This document shows, piece by piece, positions 19,503 to 28,333 of a DNA stretch of 64,000 nucleotides. Every line of letters starts with the position of its first letter. Within the stretch, counting starts at the first letter, position 1. The translations under genes and the position numbers were made by a program. The stretch covers positions 1 through 64,000 of the forward strand of contig JAJFGZ010000037.1 of assembly GCA_021775855.1 (NCBI GenBank), read 5' to 3'. Source of the stretch: Hyphomicrobiales bacterium. Lineage in GTDB: Bacteria > Pseudomonadota > Alphaproteobacteria > Rhizobiales > NORP267. The notes under the pieces are model-generated. The model did no database searches. It was not told the origin of the DNA and was given only the letters and a program-made list of their open reading frames with translations.

Positions 19503-19531
19503 TTTATAGGCGTTTGTAACGCACAATACAA
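19503..19531 (-). promoter_or_regulatory. Probable rpsB-tsf promoter
   Basis: On the minus strand TTGTAT and TATAAA are separated by 17 bases, followed by a leader of about 125 bases to the rpsB start. A long leader fits the known autoregulation of rpsB by S2 in other bacteria, but I cannot identify the binding structure. Confidence 0.5.
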
Positions 19532-19567
19532 CCCCTAGAGAACCTCCCCTGCCCCGACGGTGGGAAT

Positions 19568-22500
19568 TCAATTCATGGCGACATCAAGTACGCCTGGAAA
19601 TGCCTTCAAAGCGCCAGCAGATGCAGGCGTGACGTCGTATCCACCTGGGAGCCGAATATCGATTTCTCTGCGGCGCTCCTGACAGAAAACCACCAGTGTG
19701 ACCTGACCCCTGCCCTGACCCGGCAGACGCCTGGTCAAGCCATCGATATCGGTCGATTCTTCCAGGTAGAGCGTAAGGGTTTCGACCTGTGCGACGCTCG
19801 ACTGATCGATCGGTGCGGCGGTGTTGATCCGCGCTTTGATCTCCCCGCCATCGCGCACCTCGGCTTCGACGGTGATCTGGATCATTTTCCCGGCTTCCAG
19901 GTTTGCCCGGTAGTCTGCGAGTGCTTCGGAAAATATCACAACTTCGTACTGCCCAGAGGGATCGGACATGCCGATAAATGCGTATTGCGATCCCTTCTGG
20001 CTTCGTCGCTCCTTTTTGTAGAGGACGATGCCGGCGAGCTTACCTGCGGTTTTTCCGGCGGCGACAGATATACAAAATTCCCGCCAGGTTTCGATATTCC
20101 TGGTTTTGAATGTTGCCAAGTAGTCCTGCAACGGGTGGCCAGACAGGAACAGCCCGAGGGACTGGAACTCCTGGTTCAATTGTTGCACCGGCAACCATGG
20201 CTCCGCAGACGGGAGATCCAGGCTGATTTCGGAACTTGTACCGGCGAACAGATCGTTTTGACCGCTGATCTGGTTTTCAAAATTCCGGGCCGCCGTCGCC
20301 AGGACGATATCAGCGCCCTCGAACACGGCGGCCCTATTTGGCGCAAGATCGTCGAAGGCACCCGCAGCGGCCAGGTGCTCAAGTGCCCGCCGATTGACCT
20401 GCCGCGGGTTGATGCGCGATGCGAAGTCGGCAAGGTTTTTGAAGGCTCCCCCTTCGTCACGGCATTCTGAGATATGGGCAACGGCCTGGCGACCAACATT
20501 GCGGATGGCTGCTAGAGAATACCGGATGGCACCTTTTTCGGGCAAAAAATCCACGCTTGAGGCGTTGACAGCGGGGGGGAGTATTTCGATCCCCAGCCGC
20601 TCGGCGTCACCCCGAAAATCGTTGAGTTTGTCCGTATTGTTGAGGTCCAGCGTCATCGAGGCGGCTATAAATTCAACCGGATAGTTCGCCTTCAGGTAGG
20701 CCGTTTGGTAGGCGACCAACGCGTAGCAGGCCGAATGGCTCTTGTTGAACCCGTAGCCTGCAAACCGGTCGACCAGTTCGAAGACGTATTCCGCCCGCGC
20801 CCGATCCACGCCGCGCTCGATGGCTCCGTCGACAAACCGGGCCTTCTGGGCCGTCATTTCGGCCTGGTCTTTTTTGCCCATGGCGCGGCGCAGCAGGTCG
20901 GCTTCGCCGAGTGTAAACCCGGAAAAGACCTGGGCGATCTTCATTACCTGTTCCTGGTAGATGATGACGCCGTAGGTGTCCTCGACCACCGGGTCGATTG
21001 TCTCGTGCAGGAATTCGGGTTTTTCCTCACCCAATTTGCTGGCCCGGTATTTGGGAATATTCTGCATCGGGCCCGGCCTGAACAAGGCCACCAGCGCGAT
21101 AATATCCTCGAAAACACTTGGCATTGTGCCGCGCAACAGGTCGCGCATGCCGGCGCTTTCAAGCTGGAATATGCCAACCGTATCGCCTTCAGCGAGCATC
21201 TTGTAGGTCGCTTCGTCGTCGAGCGGCAGAGCGGCAATATCGAGATTGATGTCCCTCTTGTGGAGCGCCTTAACAGTTTTGTCGATGACGGTGAGGGTTT
21301 TCAGCCCGAGGAAGTCAAATTTGACAAGCCCTGCCGCCTCGACCCATTTCATGCTGAACTGGGTGGCGGGAATATCGGACCTGGGGTCAAGATAGAGCGG
21401 GACTATATCGACCAACGGCCTGTCGCCGATCACAAGCCCGGCCGCATGGGTTGATGCGTGGCGATAAAGACCTTCAAGGCGAAGCGAGATTTCCAACAGT
21501 TTCGCGACCTGCGGGTTGTTGGCGCGGGCTTCCTGCAGACGGGTTTCACCGGCAATTGCCTGAGAAAGATTTACCGGGTTTGCCGGATTATTGGGGATCA
21601 TTTTGCACAAAGCATCGACATCGCTGTAGCGCATCTGGAGGACCCGGCCTACGTCGCGAAGCACGATGCGGGACTGCAGGGTGCCGAAGGTGATAATCTG
21701 CGCCACCTGCCCGGCGCCATAGCGTTCGCGGACATAGTCAATCACTTCGTCGCGTCGATCCTGGCAAAAATCGATATCGAAATCCGGCATCGACACGCGC
21801 TCGGGATTGAGAAAACGTTCGAACAGCAAATCGAAACGGATCGGGTCCAAATCGGTAATCGTCAACGCCCAGGCGACCAGCGACCCCGCCCCGGACCCGC
21901 GTCCCGGACCGACCGGGATATCACGGTCCTTGGCCCATTTGATGAAATCAGCGACGATCAGGAAATAGCCGGAATAATGCATGCCGACGATCACATCGAG
22001 CTCGAACTTCAATCGCTCAAGATATTCTTCGAGCCCGTGACCGGGCGCCGCTGGTTGGGATTTCAACCGGGCGCGTAATCCTTCTTCGGCGTTTTTGCGC
22101 AATTCGCCGTCTTCGTCACCTTCAGAAAAACTTGGCAGAACCGGATCGGAGGGTTCGGGCCAAAAATGGCAACGCCTGGCGATTTCTACAGTGTTTTCGG
22201 TTGCTTCGGGCAGGTCGGAAAAGAGATGACGCATGTCTGCGCGGCTCTTGAAATAATGGTCCGGGGTCAGTCGCGGTCGATTGGTATCGTCGACCACGGT
22301 TCCCTGGGCGATGCATTGCAGGGCATCGTGGGCTTCAAAATCTTCGCCTGTGGGAAACTGACAGTCGTTGGTGGCGACCAGGGGCAGGGATAATTCGTAC
22401 GCCAAATCGATCAAAATGGGTTCGGTTTTGCGCTCCGAATCCATGGCGTGGCGCTGCAATTCCACGTACAGCCGGTCCGGAAAAATTTCTCCCAGGTTGA

Positions 22501-23059
22501 CGAGTGCCGCACGGGCGCCTGCCTCGTCGCCGGCGAGTATATACTGCCCGACCAAACCCTGCGCACCCCCTGTCAGGGCGATTACGCCGTCGGACAAAGC
22601 TTCAAGATCGCCCTTTGTGATATGCGCCATGCCGGCACCGTCGGAGCCGAGAAACGCCCGGCTCGAGAGCTGCAGCAGGTTCTTGTATCCCGCCTTGTCC
22701 ATCGCGATCAGAGCTATTTCGGGAAAATTACGACTGATCGATCTGTTGTTCAGTAAAGGACCCGACTGGCGGTCCTGCAGTGTATCGGTCACATCAGGAT
22801 TGTCGAAATCGATTTGAATCGAACAACCGATGATCGGTTGGACGCTGCCTTTGGACAATTTGACCGCAAATTCCAGCGCCCCGAACAGATTACCCGTGTC
22901 GGTAATTGCAAGGGCCGGCATCTGATCGGCGGTTGCCAGATCAAGCAGACGGTCTACCGGCAATGCACCCTGCAACAGGGAATAGGCCGAACGTACGCGC
23001 AGGTGGATAAATCCCGGCCCCTGTTCGTTTGTCTCGTGGTCCGCCAACGGTATCAACAC
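19568..23059 (-). CDS. dnaE: DNA polymerase III alpha subunit
   Basis: Replicative polymerase catalytic subunit. The PHP domain is at the N-terminus (FIHLRVRSAYSLLQG, residues 17-31). The polymerase palm carries the catalytic aspartates in MPDFDIDFCQDRRDEV. A tandem HhH region, an OB-fold (about 1000-1080) and a C-terminal tail follow. 1163 residues, typical of DnaE1. The first start codon is GTG, overlapping a strong GGAGG; a TTG at 23047 may be the true start, given the spacing. It shares its upstream region with a 33-codon mini-gene. Confidence 0.97.
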   Translation of the reverse strand: MLIPLADHETNEQGPGFIHLRVRSAYSLLQGALPVDRLLDLATADQMPALAITDTGNLFGALEFAVKLSKGSVQPIIGCSIQIDFDNPDVTDTLQDRQSGPLLNNRSISRNFPEIALIAMDKAGYKNLLQLSSRAFLGSDGAGMAHITKGDLEALSDGVIALTGGAQGLVGQYILAGDEAGARAALVNLGEIFPDRLYVELQRHAMDSERKTEPILIDLAYELSLPLVATNDCQFPTGEDFEAHDALQCIAQGTVVDDTNRPRLTPDHYFKSRADMRHLFSDLPEATENTVEIARRCHFWPEPSDPVLPSFSEGDEDGELRKNAEEGLRARLKSQPAAPGHGLEEYLERLKFELDVIVGMHYSGYFLIVADFIKWAKDRDIPVGPGRGSGAGSLVAWALTITDLDPIRFDLLFERFLNPERVSMPDFDIDFCQDRRDEVIDYVRERYGAGQVAQIITFGTLQSRIVLRDVGRVLQMRYSDVDALCKMIPNNPANPVNLSQAIAGETRLQEARANNPQVAKLLEISLRLEGLYRHASTHAAGLVIGDRPLVDIVPLYLDPRSDIPATQFSMKWVEAAGLVKFDFLGLKTLTVIDKTVKALHKRDINLDIAALPLDDEATYKMLAEGDTVGIFQLESAGMRDLLRGTMPSVFEDIIALVALFRPGPMQNIPKYRASKLGEEKPEFLHETIDPVVEDTYGVIIYQEQVMKIAQVFSGFTLGEADLLRRAMGKKDQAEMTAQKARFVDGAIERGVDRARAEYVFELVDRFAGYGFNKSHSACYALVAYQTAYLKANYPVEFIAASMTLDLNNTDKLNDFRGDAERLGIEILPPAVNASSVDFLPEKGAIRYSLAAIRNVGRQAVAHISECRDEGGAFKNLADFASRINPRQVNRRALEHLAAAGAFDDLAPNRAAVFEGADIVLATAARNFENQISGQNDLFAGTSSEISLDLPSAEPWLPVQQLNQEFQSLGLFLSGHPLQDYLATFKTRNIETWREFCISVAAGKTAGKLAGIVLYKKERRSQKGSQYAFIGMSDPSGQYEVVIFSEALADYRANLEAGKMIQITVEAEVRDGGEIKARINTAAPIDQSSVAQVETLTLYLEESTDIDGLTRRLPGQGRGQVTLVVFCQERRREIDIRLPGGYDVTPASAGALKAFPGVLDVAMN

Positions 23060-23195
23060 CTCCGCATGAAAATCGAAAGTGGACCAATCTGATCATTTTG
23101 TCACGGATCGATTTTCCGCATCCACAAGCTGACAGACAGGGTCGACCGCAGATGACCCGAAATCAACAAATTTGGCCGCTTAGGCACAAGAACCG

Positions 23196-23297
23196 CTAGA
23201 GAATTGTCTGAAGAAGCCCGGTCAGCTTGACCGCACCGACTGCAAATATAATCAGCGAACCGGCCGCAGCGGATTCGCGAAAAATTGAAATCAGCAT
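23196..23297 (-). CDS. 33-residue hydrophobic mini-protein upstream of dnaE
   Basis: A short reading frame encoding MLISIFRESAAAGSLIIFAV followed by GAVKLTGLLQTIL, one likely membrane helix with a few charged residues. Support: AGGAG 7 bases before the ATG and a good sigma-70-type promoter just upstream, giving a leader of about 23 bases. It ends 137 bases before dnaE. I do not recognise the family. It could be a small membrane protein, a leader peptide for dnaE or a type I toxin; none is proven. Not long enough for codon statistics. Confidence 0.5.
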   Translation of the reverse strand: MLISIFRESAAAGSLIIFAVGAVKLTGLLQTIL

Positions 23298-23329
23298 TAT
23301 CTAACTCCTGCATTCTGACAATTCAGATT

Positions 23330-23358
23330 ATAATGTTCCCTTTTTGTTCTTTTGTCAA
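23330..23358 (-). promoter_or_regulatory. Sigma-70-type promoter for the mini-gene and perhaps dnaE
   Basis: On the minus strand a perfect TTGACA (23353-23358) is 17 bases from CATTAT (23330-23335); an overlapping TATAAT lies at 23327-23332 with a 20-base spacer. It is among the best promoter matches in the window. Confidence 0.6.
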
Positions 23359-23465
23359 GACGTTGTTTGAATACACAATTTCGTTTTAAATCAGCGACTT
23401 ACTCATTTACATCAAAAAAAGTGCATCACGTGCAGACCACGCGCAAGACGCGAGTAATTGTTAAC

Positions 23466-23483
23466 CTTTATATATGTATAAAG
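23466..23483. repeat. Near-palindrome upstream of the PAS gene
   Basis: CTTTATA and TATAAAG flank 4 bases, about 90 bases before the PAS protein start. It could be an operator or lie in the promoter of the aerotaxis pair. Confidence 0.3.
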
Positions 23484-23569
23484 ACAGAGGAATGCGTGGG
23501 ACAGGAATGGTCCCGCGGATCGGACGCTGAATTCATGAGCGTAGCAATATGTCTACAAGGAGAAATTGA

Positions 23570-24100
23570 ATGTCGGGGGAAACTTCACTTACTGGCAACG
23601 AACAGTTTTTTGGCGAAGATGAAATCATCGTCAGTAAAACCAACCTCAAGGGCCACCTCGTCTACTGCAATGACGTGTTTCTACGCATGGCGGGGTATAC
23701 GGAGCAAGAATGCCTCGGGCAGCCACATAGCATGATCCGGCATCCGGAAATGCCACGTTGCATATTCGGTCTCTTGTGGGAAACGATCCAGGACGACCGT
23801 GAGATTTTCGCCTACGTGGTGAACCGATGCAAGAACGGCGACCATTATTGGGTCAACGCCCATGTTACACCAAGCCGCGACGGAGCAGGTAATATCGTCG
23901 GCTATCATTCCAATCGCCGTGTGCCCGACCGGCAAATCCTCGAAGGCACCATCATTCCGCTCTACAAAGATCTACTCGAGGAGGAGCAGCGTCATTCCAA
24001 CCGCAAATCCGGCCTGGAAGCCTCAAGCGGAATGGTGGCAGGCATGTTGAAAGAGAAAAACATCGAATATGACGAGTTTATCGCGACGCTTCAGTCTTAG
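23570..24100 (+). CDS. Stand-alone Aer-type PAS sensor protein
   Basis: 176-residue soluble protein. Residues about 10-125 form a PAS domain of the aerotaxis (Aer) type: SKTNLKGHLVYCNDVF, MIRHPEMPRCIFGLLW and the DHYWVNAHVTP strand with the tryptophan found in FAD-binding Aer PAS domains. The C-terminal 50 residues are helical and charged. No membrane segment. An AAGGAGA lies 7 bases before the ATG. A soluble chemoreceptor starts 56 bases downstream, so the two probably act as a split redox or oxygen sensor. Flavin binding is inferred from the family, not shown. Confidence 0.85.
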   Translation: MSGETSLTGNEQFFGEDEIIVSKTNLKGHLVYCNDVFLRMAGYTEQECLGQPHSMIRHPEMPRCIFGLLWETIQDDREIFAYVVNRCKNGDHYWVNAHVTPSRDGAGNIVGYHSNRRVPDRQILEGTIIPLYKDLLEEEQRHSNRKSGLEASSGMVAGMLKEKNIEYDEFIATLQS

Positions 24101-24156
24101 AGCTGAAACCGCACTCTCAGCATTTTCCAAAACAACGAAAATGGACTCCCTGAATC

Positions 24157-25308
24157 ATGTTTAGCAACGACCACAAATCCGCGGTCCTGAAGGCCCTCGA
24201 GATCTGCGAAAAGGTTTCTGAAGGAGATTTCGAAGCCCGCATAGTCAATATTACAGAAAAAGGTGAGGCCGCGAGTATGCTGCACGCGGTCAACCGATTA
24301 ATCGACCGTTCAGACGCCTATATCCGGGAATCACGCGCGTCTCTTGAATATGTCTCGGCCAACAAATACTTCCGGCGCATTTCCGAGCGCGGCATGACCG
24401 GCGCCTTCGGCGAAGCCAGCCGCACAGTCAATGGCGCTATGACCGCCATGGAACAGCGGGTCACCGAATTCACCGGTGTGGTTAGCGGGTTCGAAGCCCA
24501 GATGGGGGAAGTTGTTGAATCCGTCGCATCGGCTGCTACCGAACTCCAAGCATCTGCGGAAACCTTGTCCTCGAGATCGACATCAGCCAGCGAACAATCC
24601 AACGTCGTTGCCACGGCCGCCGAACAGGCATCAGCAAATGTGGGTTCCGTCGCCGCCGCCACCGAGGAATTGACCAATTCGGTCGATGAGATCAACGAGC
24701 AGGTGACCCAATCGACGGAAGCCACGCTCAGCGCGGTCAAGGAGGTTGAACAGACCAGCAACGATATCAGTTCGCTGTCTGAAGCATCCGATAAAATCGG
24801 CCAGGTTGTGTCCCTAATCGCCGATATCGCTGCGCAGACCAACCTCCTTGCGTTGAATGCGACCATCGAAGCCGCCCGCGCCGGGGAAGCCGGCAAAGGG
24901 TTTGCCGTCGTTGCCTCGGAAGTCAAGGAACTTGCCGATCAGACGGCAAAAGCGACTGATGAAATCGGTTCCCAGATTACCGGCATTCAAACAGCGAGTG
25001 AACAGGCCGTGGGCTCGATCGAAATGATCGGCGGCACGATCTCAAAACTCAATGAAATTGCCTCGGCAATTGCAGCTGCCGTTGAAGAGCAAAGCGCTGC
25101 GACCCGGGAAATTGCCCGGAATATCGAACAGGCGTCTTCGGGTACAATCGAAGTCAGCACCAATATCCAGGAAGTCAATTCAGCAATTAATGAATCCGGT
25201 CAGGCTGCCGGACAGGTACTCGAAGCTTCCAACGAACTGGCTGAAAAAGGCGAATTGATGCGCAGCGGTGTTGCCGGCTTTATCGAGCAGGTCCGCAAAG
25301 TCGTCTGA
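24157..25308 (+). CDS. Cytoplasmic methyl-accepting chemotaxis protein
   Basis: 383-residue chemoreceptor without any transmembrane segment or periplasmic domain. The N-terminal 100 residues contain a HAMP-like part ([20 protein letters not shown]). The rest is the coiled-coil signalling domain, with the hairpin tip [20 protein letters not shown] and the downstream [16 protein letters not shown] block that binds CheA/CheW. No C-terminal pentapeptide for CheR. The ribosome site is weak. It is paired with the PAS protein upstream. No che genes are in the window. Confidence 0.92.
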   Translation: MFSNDHKSAVLKALEICEKVSEGDFEARIVNITEKGEAASMLHAVNRLIDRSDAYIRESRASLEYVSANKYFRRISERGMTGAFGEASRTVNGAMTAMEQRVTEFTGVVSGFEAQMGEVVESVASAATELQASAETLSSRSTSASEQSNVVATAAEQASANVGSVAAATEELTNSVDEINEQVTQSTEATLSAVKEVEQTSNDISSLSEASDKIGQVVSLIADIAAQTNLLALNATIEAARAGEAGKGFAVVASEVKELADQTAKATDEIGSQITGIQTASEQAVGSIEMIGGTISKLNEIASAIAAAVEEQSAATREIARNIEQASSGTIEVSTNIQEVNSAINESGQAAGQVLEASNELAEKGELMRSGVAGFIEQVRKVV

Positions 25309-25317
25309 CAAGTATAT

Positions 25318-25335
25318 AAAAACCCTGATCGGGTT
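25318..25335 (-). terminator. Possible terminator after the deacetylase gene
   Basis: On the minus strand AACCC-GATCA-GGGTT is followed by TTTAT. It is a short stem, between the convergent receptor and deacetylase genes. Confidence 0.35.
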
Positions 25336-25343
25336 GAAGAGCG

Positions 25344-26372
25344 CTATCCGCGTTTCGATAAAAATCCGGTCAGGAATGCTTCCAGATTGTCCGCCAGTTC
25401 GTCCTGTAGATACCCGCCTTCCTGGACCAGCAAAGTCGGCAATCCGAGTTCCGAAATCTTTTCCGCCATTTGCGCAAAGCCTGACTTGGTAACGGCCCCT
25501 CCCATGAGCGGGTCTTTCTCGTACGCGTCCAATCCAAGCGCGACGACAAGTGCACCGGGCGTGAACGTCCGGATCGTGCCCAGCGCCCGGTCCAGGGCGC
25601 GCAACCACACCTCGTCTCTGCTTTTGACCGGCAAGGGTATATTGAAATTGAACCCCTCGCCCGACCCTTCGCCGCGTTCGTGGGCATGGCCGTAAAAGAA
25701 CGGGTAATAGTCCATCGGATCGCCATGAATTGACACTGTCAGGACATCGGTGCGGTTATAAAAAATCCCTTGTGTGCCGTTGCCGTGGTGCACGTCGATA
25801 TCGAGGATCGCAACCCGGTGGTGGGCCTGTCTGAGATGCTGGCTGGCAATCGCCACATTGTTGAGAAAGCAGAAACCGCCGCAATGGCCGGTATAGGCGT
25901 GGTGTCCGGGCGGTCGGCATAGCGCATAAGCATGGCTAGCACCGTCGAGCAACATCGCAGCCCCGGTTACTGCTGTGTTTGCCGAAGCCGCGACCGACAC
26001 CCAGGTATCCCCGTTCAGGGGACAGGACGTATCCATCATATGCCAGCCGATGCGGCCAATAACGTGCTCGGGATAGGCCGCGGGTTTGTGCACCGGTCGG
26101 ATTGTACCAACGACTTCTTCGGATACATCGCCGAGTGCCAGCCATTGCTCGTGAACGTTTTCCAGAAAATCAAGGAAGCGTGGTTCGTGGATCGCGGCCC
26201 GCGGGCCAGATCCAAAATCTTCAGGCTTGACCAGCTCAAGCCCGGCGGATTTTGCCCCCTTGAGCAGCATCTCCGCGCGGGCGGGTTGTTCAGCAGCTTC
26301 CCGGTATTTCCCGCGAACCAGATAGAAGCTCGGGGAGTGGCGTTTCTGCACCTCGTCAAAAATGACTTTCAT
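25344..26372 (-). CDS. Histone-deacetylase-fold amidohydrolase (acetylpolyamine deacetylase-like)
   Basis: Zinc-dependent deacetylase of the arginase/HDAC superfamily, 342 residues. Visible motifs are CRPPGHHAYTGHCGGFCFLNN with the tandem histidines, the zinc ligands in DIDVHHGNGTQ and the distal aspartate in GLDAYEKDPL, and EGGYL near the end. The opening FDEVQKRHSP and overall pattern resemble bacterial acetylpolyamine amidohydrolases more than acetoin-utilisation proteins, but the substrate is not certain. It follows lolD by 4 bases, so it is likely cotranscribed with the lipoprotein export genes. Confidence 0.9.
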   Translation of the reverse strand: MKVIFDEVQKRHSPSFYLVRGKYREAAEQPARAEMLLKGAKSAGLELVKPEDFGSGPRAAIHEPRFLDFLENVHEQWLALGDVSEEVVGTIRPVHKPAAYPEHVIGRIGWHMMDTSCPLNGDTWVSVAASANTAVTGAAMLLDGASHAYALCRPPGHHAYTGHCGGFCFLNNVAIASQHLRQAHHRVAILDIDVHHGNGTQGIFYNRTDVLTVSIHGDPMDYYPFFYGHAHERGEGSGEGFNFNIPLPVKSRDEVWLRALDRALGTIRTFTPGALVVALGLDAYEKDPLMGGAVTKSGFAQMAEKISELGLPTLLVQEGGYLQDELADNLEAFLTGFLSKRG

Positions 26373-26376
26373 TTCT

Positions 26377-27069
26377 TCAGGCCTCCGTCAACACGCCATC
26401 AACGAGTTTCACGACGCGGTCCATTTTGCCGGCCAACTCCAGGTTGTGGGTCGCGATAAGTGTGGCAAGCTTGGTTTCGCGGACGATGCCAAGCAGGGTT
26501 TTGAACACCCGCTCGCCAGTTTCCAGGTCGAGATTTCCGGTGGGCTCGTCTGCGAGTAAAATCTCCGGTCCATTGGCAATTGCGCGCGCAAACGCGGTTC
26601 TCTGTTGTTCGCCGCCAGACATTTCGCTTGGGCGGTGATCTGCCCTGTTGCCAAGCCCAAGCAGAGCCAGTAGTTCATTTGCCCGGTCCCGGGAATCTGA
26701 CAGTCCCCGCCCGGCAATCCGTTGCGGCAGAACGACATTCTCGAGCGCCGAAAATTCCGGCAGCAGTCGGTGGGATTGGTAGATGAAACCGATGTTATGG
26801 CGGCGCACCACTGTCCGCTCGGTATCGGACATCTGGCTGCAATCGCGGTCGTCAACCAGGACGGTTCCCGATGTCGGGTTTTCCAGCAAACCGGCAATTT
26901 GCAATAGGGTTGATTTCCCCGCCCCCGACGGTCCGACCAGAGCAACTGTTTCGCCCTGGCGAAGGTCAAGATTGGTTCCCCTCAACACGTCGATTGTGCG
27001 GCTGCCCTGGACGAAGGATCGCCGGACATTGTCGAGTTTCAGGACGATGGCCGGGGCCTCGTTATTCAT
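26377..27069 (-). CDS. lolD: LolD, ATPase of the lipoprotein-releasing ABC transporter
   Basis: Powers release of outer-membrane lipoproteins from the inner membrane. It has Walker A GPSGAGKST, signature MSGGEQQRTAFARA, and Walker B ILLADEPTGNLD. I start it at the ATG at 27069, which overlaps the lolC stop by 8 bases and gives a 230-residue product; the frame is open 23 codons further upstream, but inside lolC. It is cotranscribed with lolC. Confidence 0.96.
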   Translation of the reverse strand: MNNEAPAIVLKLDNVRRSFVQGSRTIDVLRGTNLDLRQGETVALVGPSGAGKSTLLQIAGLLENPTSGTVLVDDRDCSQMSDTERTVVRRHNIGFIYQSHRLLPEFSALENVVLPQRIAGRGLSDSRDRANELLALLGLGNRADHRPSEMSGGEQQRTAFARAIANGPEILLADEPTGNLDLETGERVFKTLLGIVRETKLATLIATHNLELAGKMDRVVKLVDGVLTEA

Positions 27070-28327
27070 AACGTAGCGCCTCAACCGGATCGAGCCGGGC
27101 CGCGCGCCATGCGGGATAAAGCGTCGCGAAGAATGCAAGAACGAGGGACATCATCACCACCATCGTCACTTCGCCCTGATCAATCACCGCCGGTAATTTA
27201 CTCAGGTAATAGAGTTCCGGCGAAAAGACGTCGGTGCCGGTGAGACTGGAGATAAAAGTCTGTATGTCGTTGATATTCCAGCAAATCACGAGTCCCAGGA
27301 GAAAGCCCGCGAACGTACCGGCCGCCCCGATACTGGCACCGGTGATGAAAAACACCCGCATGACAGCGCCGCGCGTTGCCCCCATTGTTCGCAGGATCGC
27401 GATATCCTGCCCCTTGTCCTTGACCAGCATGATCAGTCCGGAAATAATATTGAGCGCGGCGACCAGGACGATCAGGGTGAGGATCAGGAACATGACGTTT
27501 TTCTCGACCTCAAGTGCCGAGAAAAAGGTCTGGTTGCGTTGGCGCCAGTCAATGAGGAATACCGGTCGACCAGCAGCTTCTTCGACTTGGGCGCGGTAAT
27601 AATCCATCCGGTCGGGGTCATCCACCATCAGCTCAATTGCGCTGACCCCACTACCCTTGTTGAAGAAGAGCTGGGCTTCGGCGAGCGGCATGAAAACAAA
27701 GGTGGCGTCGTATTCCGACATCCCAACCTCAAAAATCGCATCTACACGGTAACTCTTGATCCGGGGGGTTACGCCAAACGGCGTGATCGCGCCGCGCGGG
27801 GAAATCAACGAGACCTCCTCGCCGGTAATCACGCCAAGGGTCTGGGCTAGCCGTGATCCGAGAATGATCCCGCCGTTTGTGTCGAAATCGACGATAGAGC
27901 CGTAGCGCAAATTCTGGGAAATACTGACCAGGCTCTGCAGGTCTTTCTCCCGCAATCCTCGCACCAAAGCTCCGGTCGTCCCATAATTTGTCGACGTGAG
28001 GACCTGACCCTCGACGAGCGGCATCGCAACATTCACACCATCGATCGCTATCAGGCGGCTCGACAATTCCTCAAAATCGTCGAACGATGAATCCGAAACC
28101 TGGACCACCATATGCCCATTCAGGCCTAGAATTTTATCGAGCAACTCGACCCGGAACCCGTTCATTACCGCCATGACGATAATCAGGGTCGCGACGCCGA
28201 GTGTAATTCCAAGGAACGAAAACCCGGCAATGACCGAGATAAATCCAGTGCGGCGGCGAGCACGCAAATAGCGAAGTGCGAGCATCCACTCAAATCCGGT
28301 GAAAGGCATGGTACTTCCAGTTTTCAT
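27062..28327 (-). CDS. lolC: LolC/LolE family lipoprotein-releasing permease
   Basis: Inner-membrane FtsX-type permease of the Lol system, 421 residues. One helix is near the N-terminus (FISVIAGFSFLGITLGVATL), followed by a large periplasmic domain (about 50-270) and three C-terminal helices. A single permease gene with lolD is the usual alphaproteobacterial arrangement, so it probably acts as a homodimer (LolF-type). The start has GAGG 5 bases upstream. 6 bases after proS. Confidence 0.95.
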   Translation of the reverse strand: MKTGSTMPFTGFEWMLALRYLRARRRTGFISVIAGFSFLGITLGVATLIIVMAVMNGFRVELLDKILGLNGHMVVQVSDSSFDDFEELSSRLIAIDGVNVAMPLVEGQVLTSTNYGTTGALVRGLREKDLQSLVSISQNLRYGSIVDFDTNGGIILGSRLAQTLGVITGEEVSLISPRGAITPFGVTPRIKSYRVDAIFEVGMSEYDATFVFMPLAEAQLFFNKGSGVSAIELMVDDPDRMDYYRAQVEEAAGRPVFLIDWRQRNQTFFSALEVEKNVMFLILTLIVLVAALNIISGLIMLVKDKGQDIAILRTMGATRGAVMRVFFITGASIGAAGTFAGFLLGLVICWNINDIQTFISSLTGTDVFSPELYYLSKLPAVIDQGEVTMVVMMSLVLAFFATLYPAWRAARLDPVEALRYE

Positions 28328-28333
28328 AGTGCC

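Noticed and set aside
20705-21454. A 249-codon open frame opposite dnaE
   Set aside because: Antisense to the conserved polymerase core, no recognisable domain, no ribosome site.
23101-23313. A 70-codon minus-strand frame upstream of dnaE
   Set aside because: No ribosome site and biased, unconserved-looking composition; the 33-codon frame in another phase is better supported.
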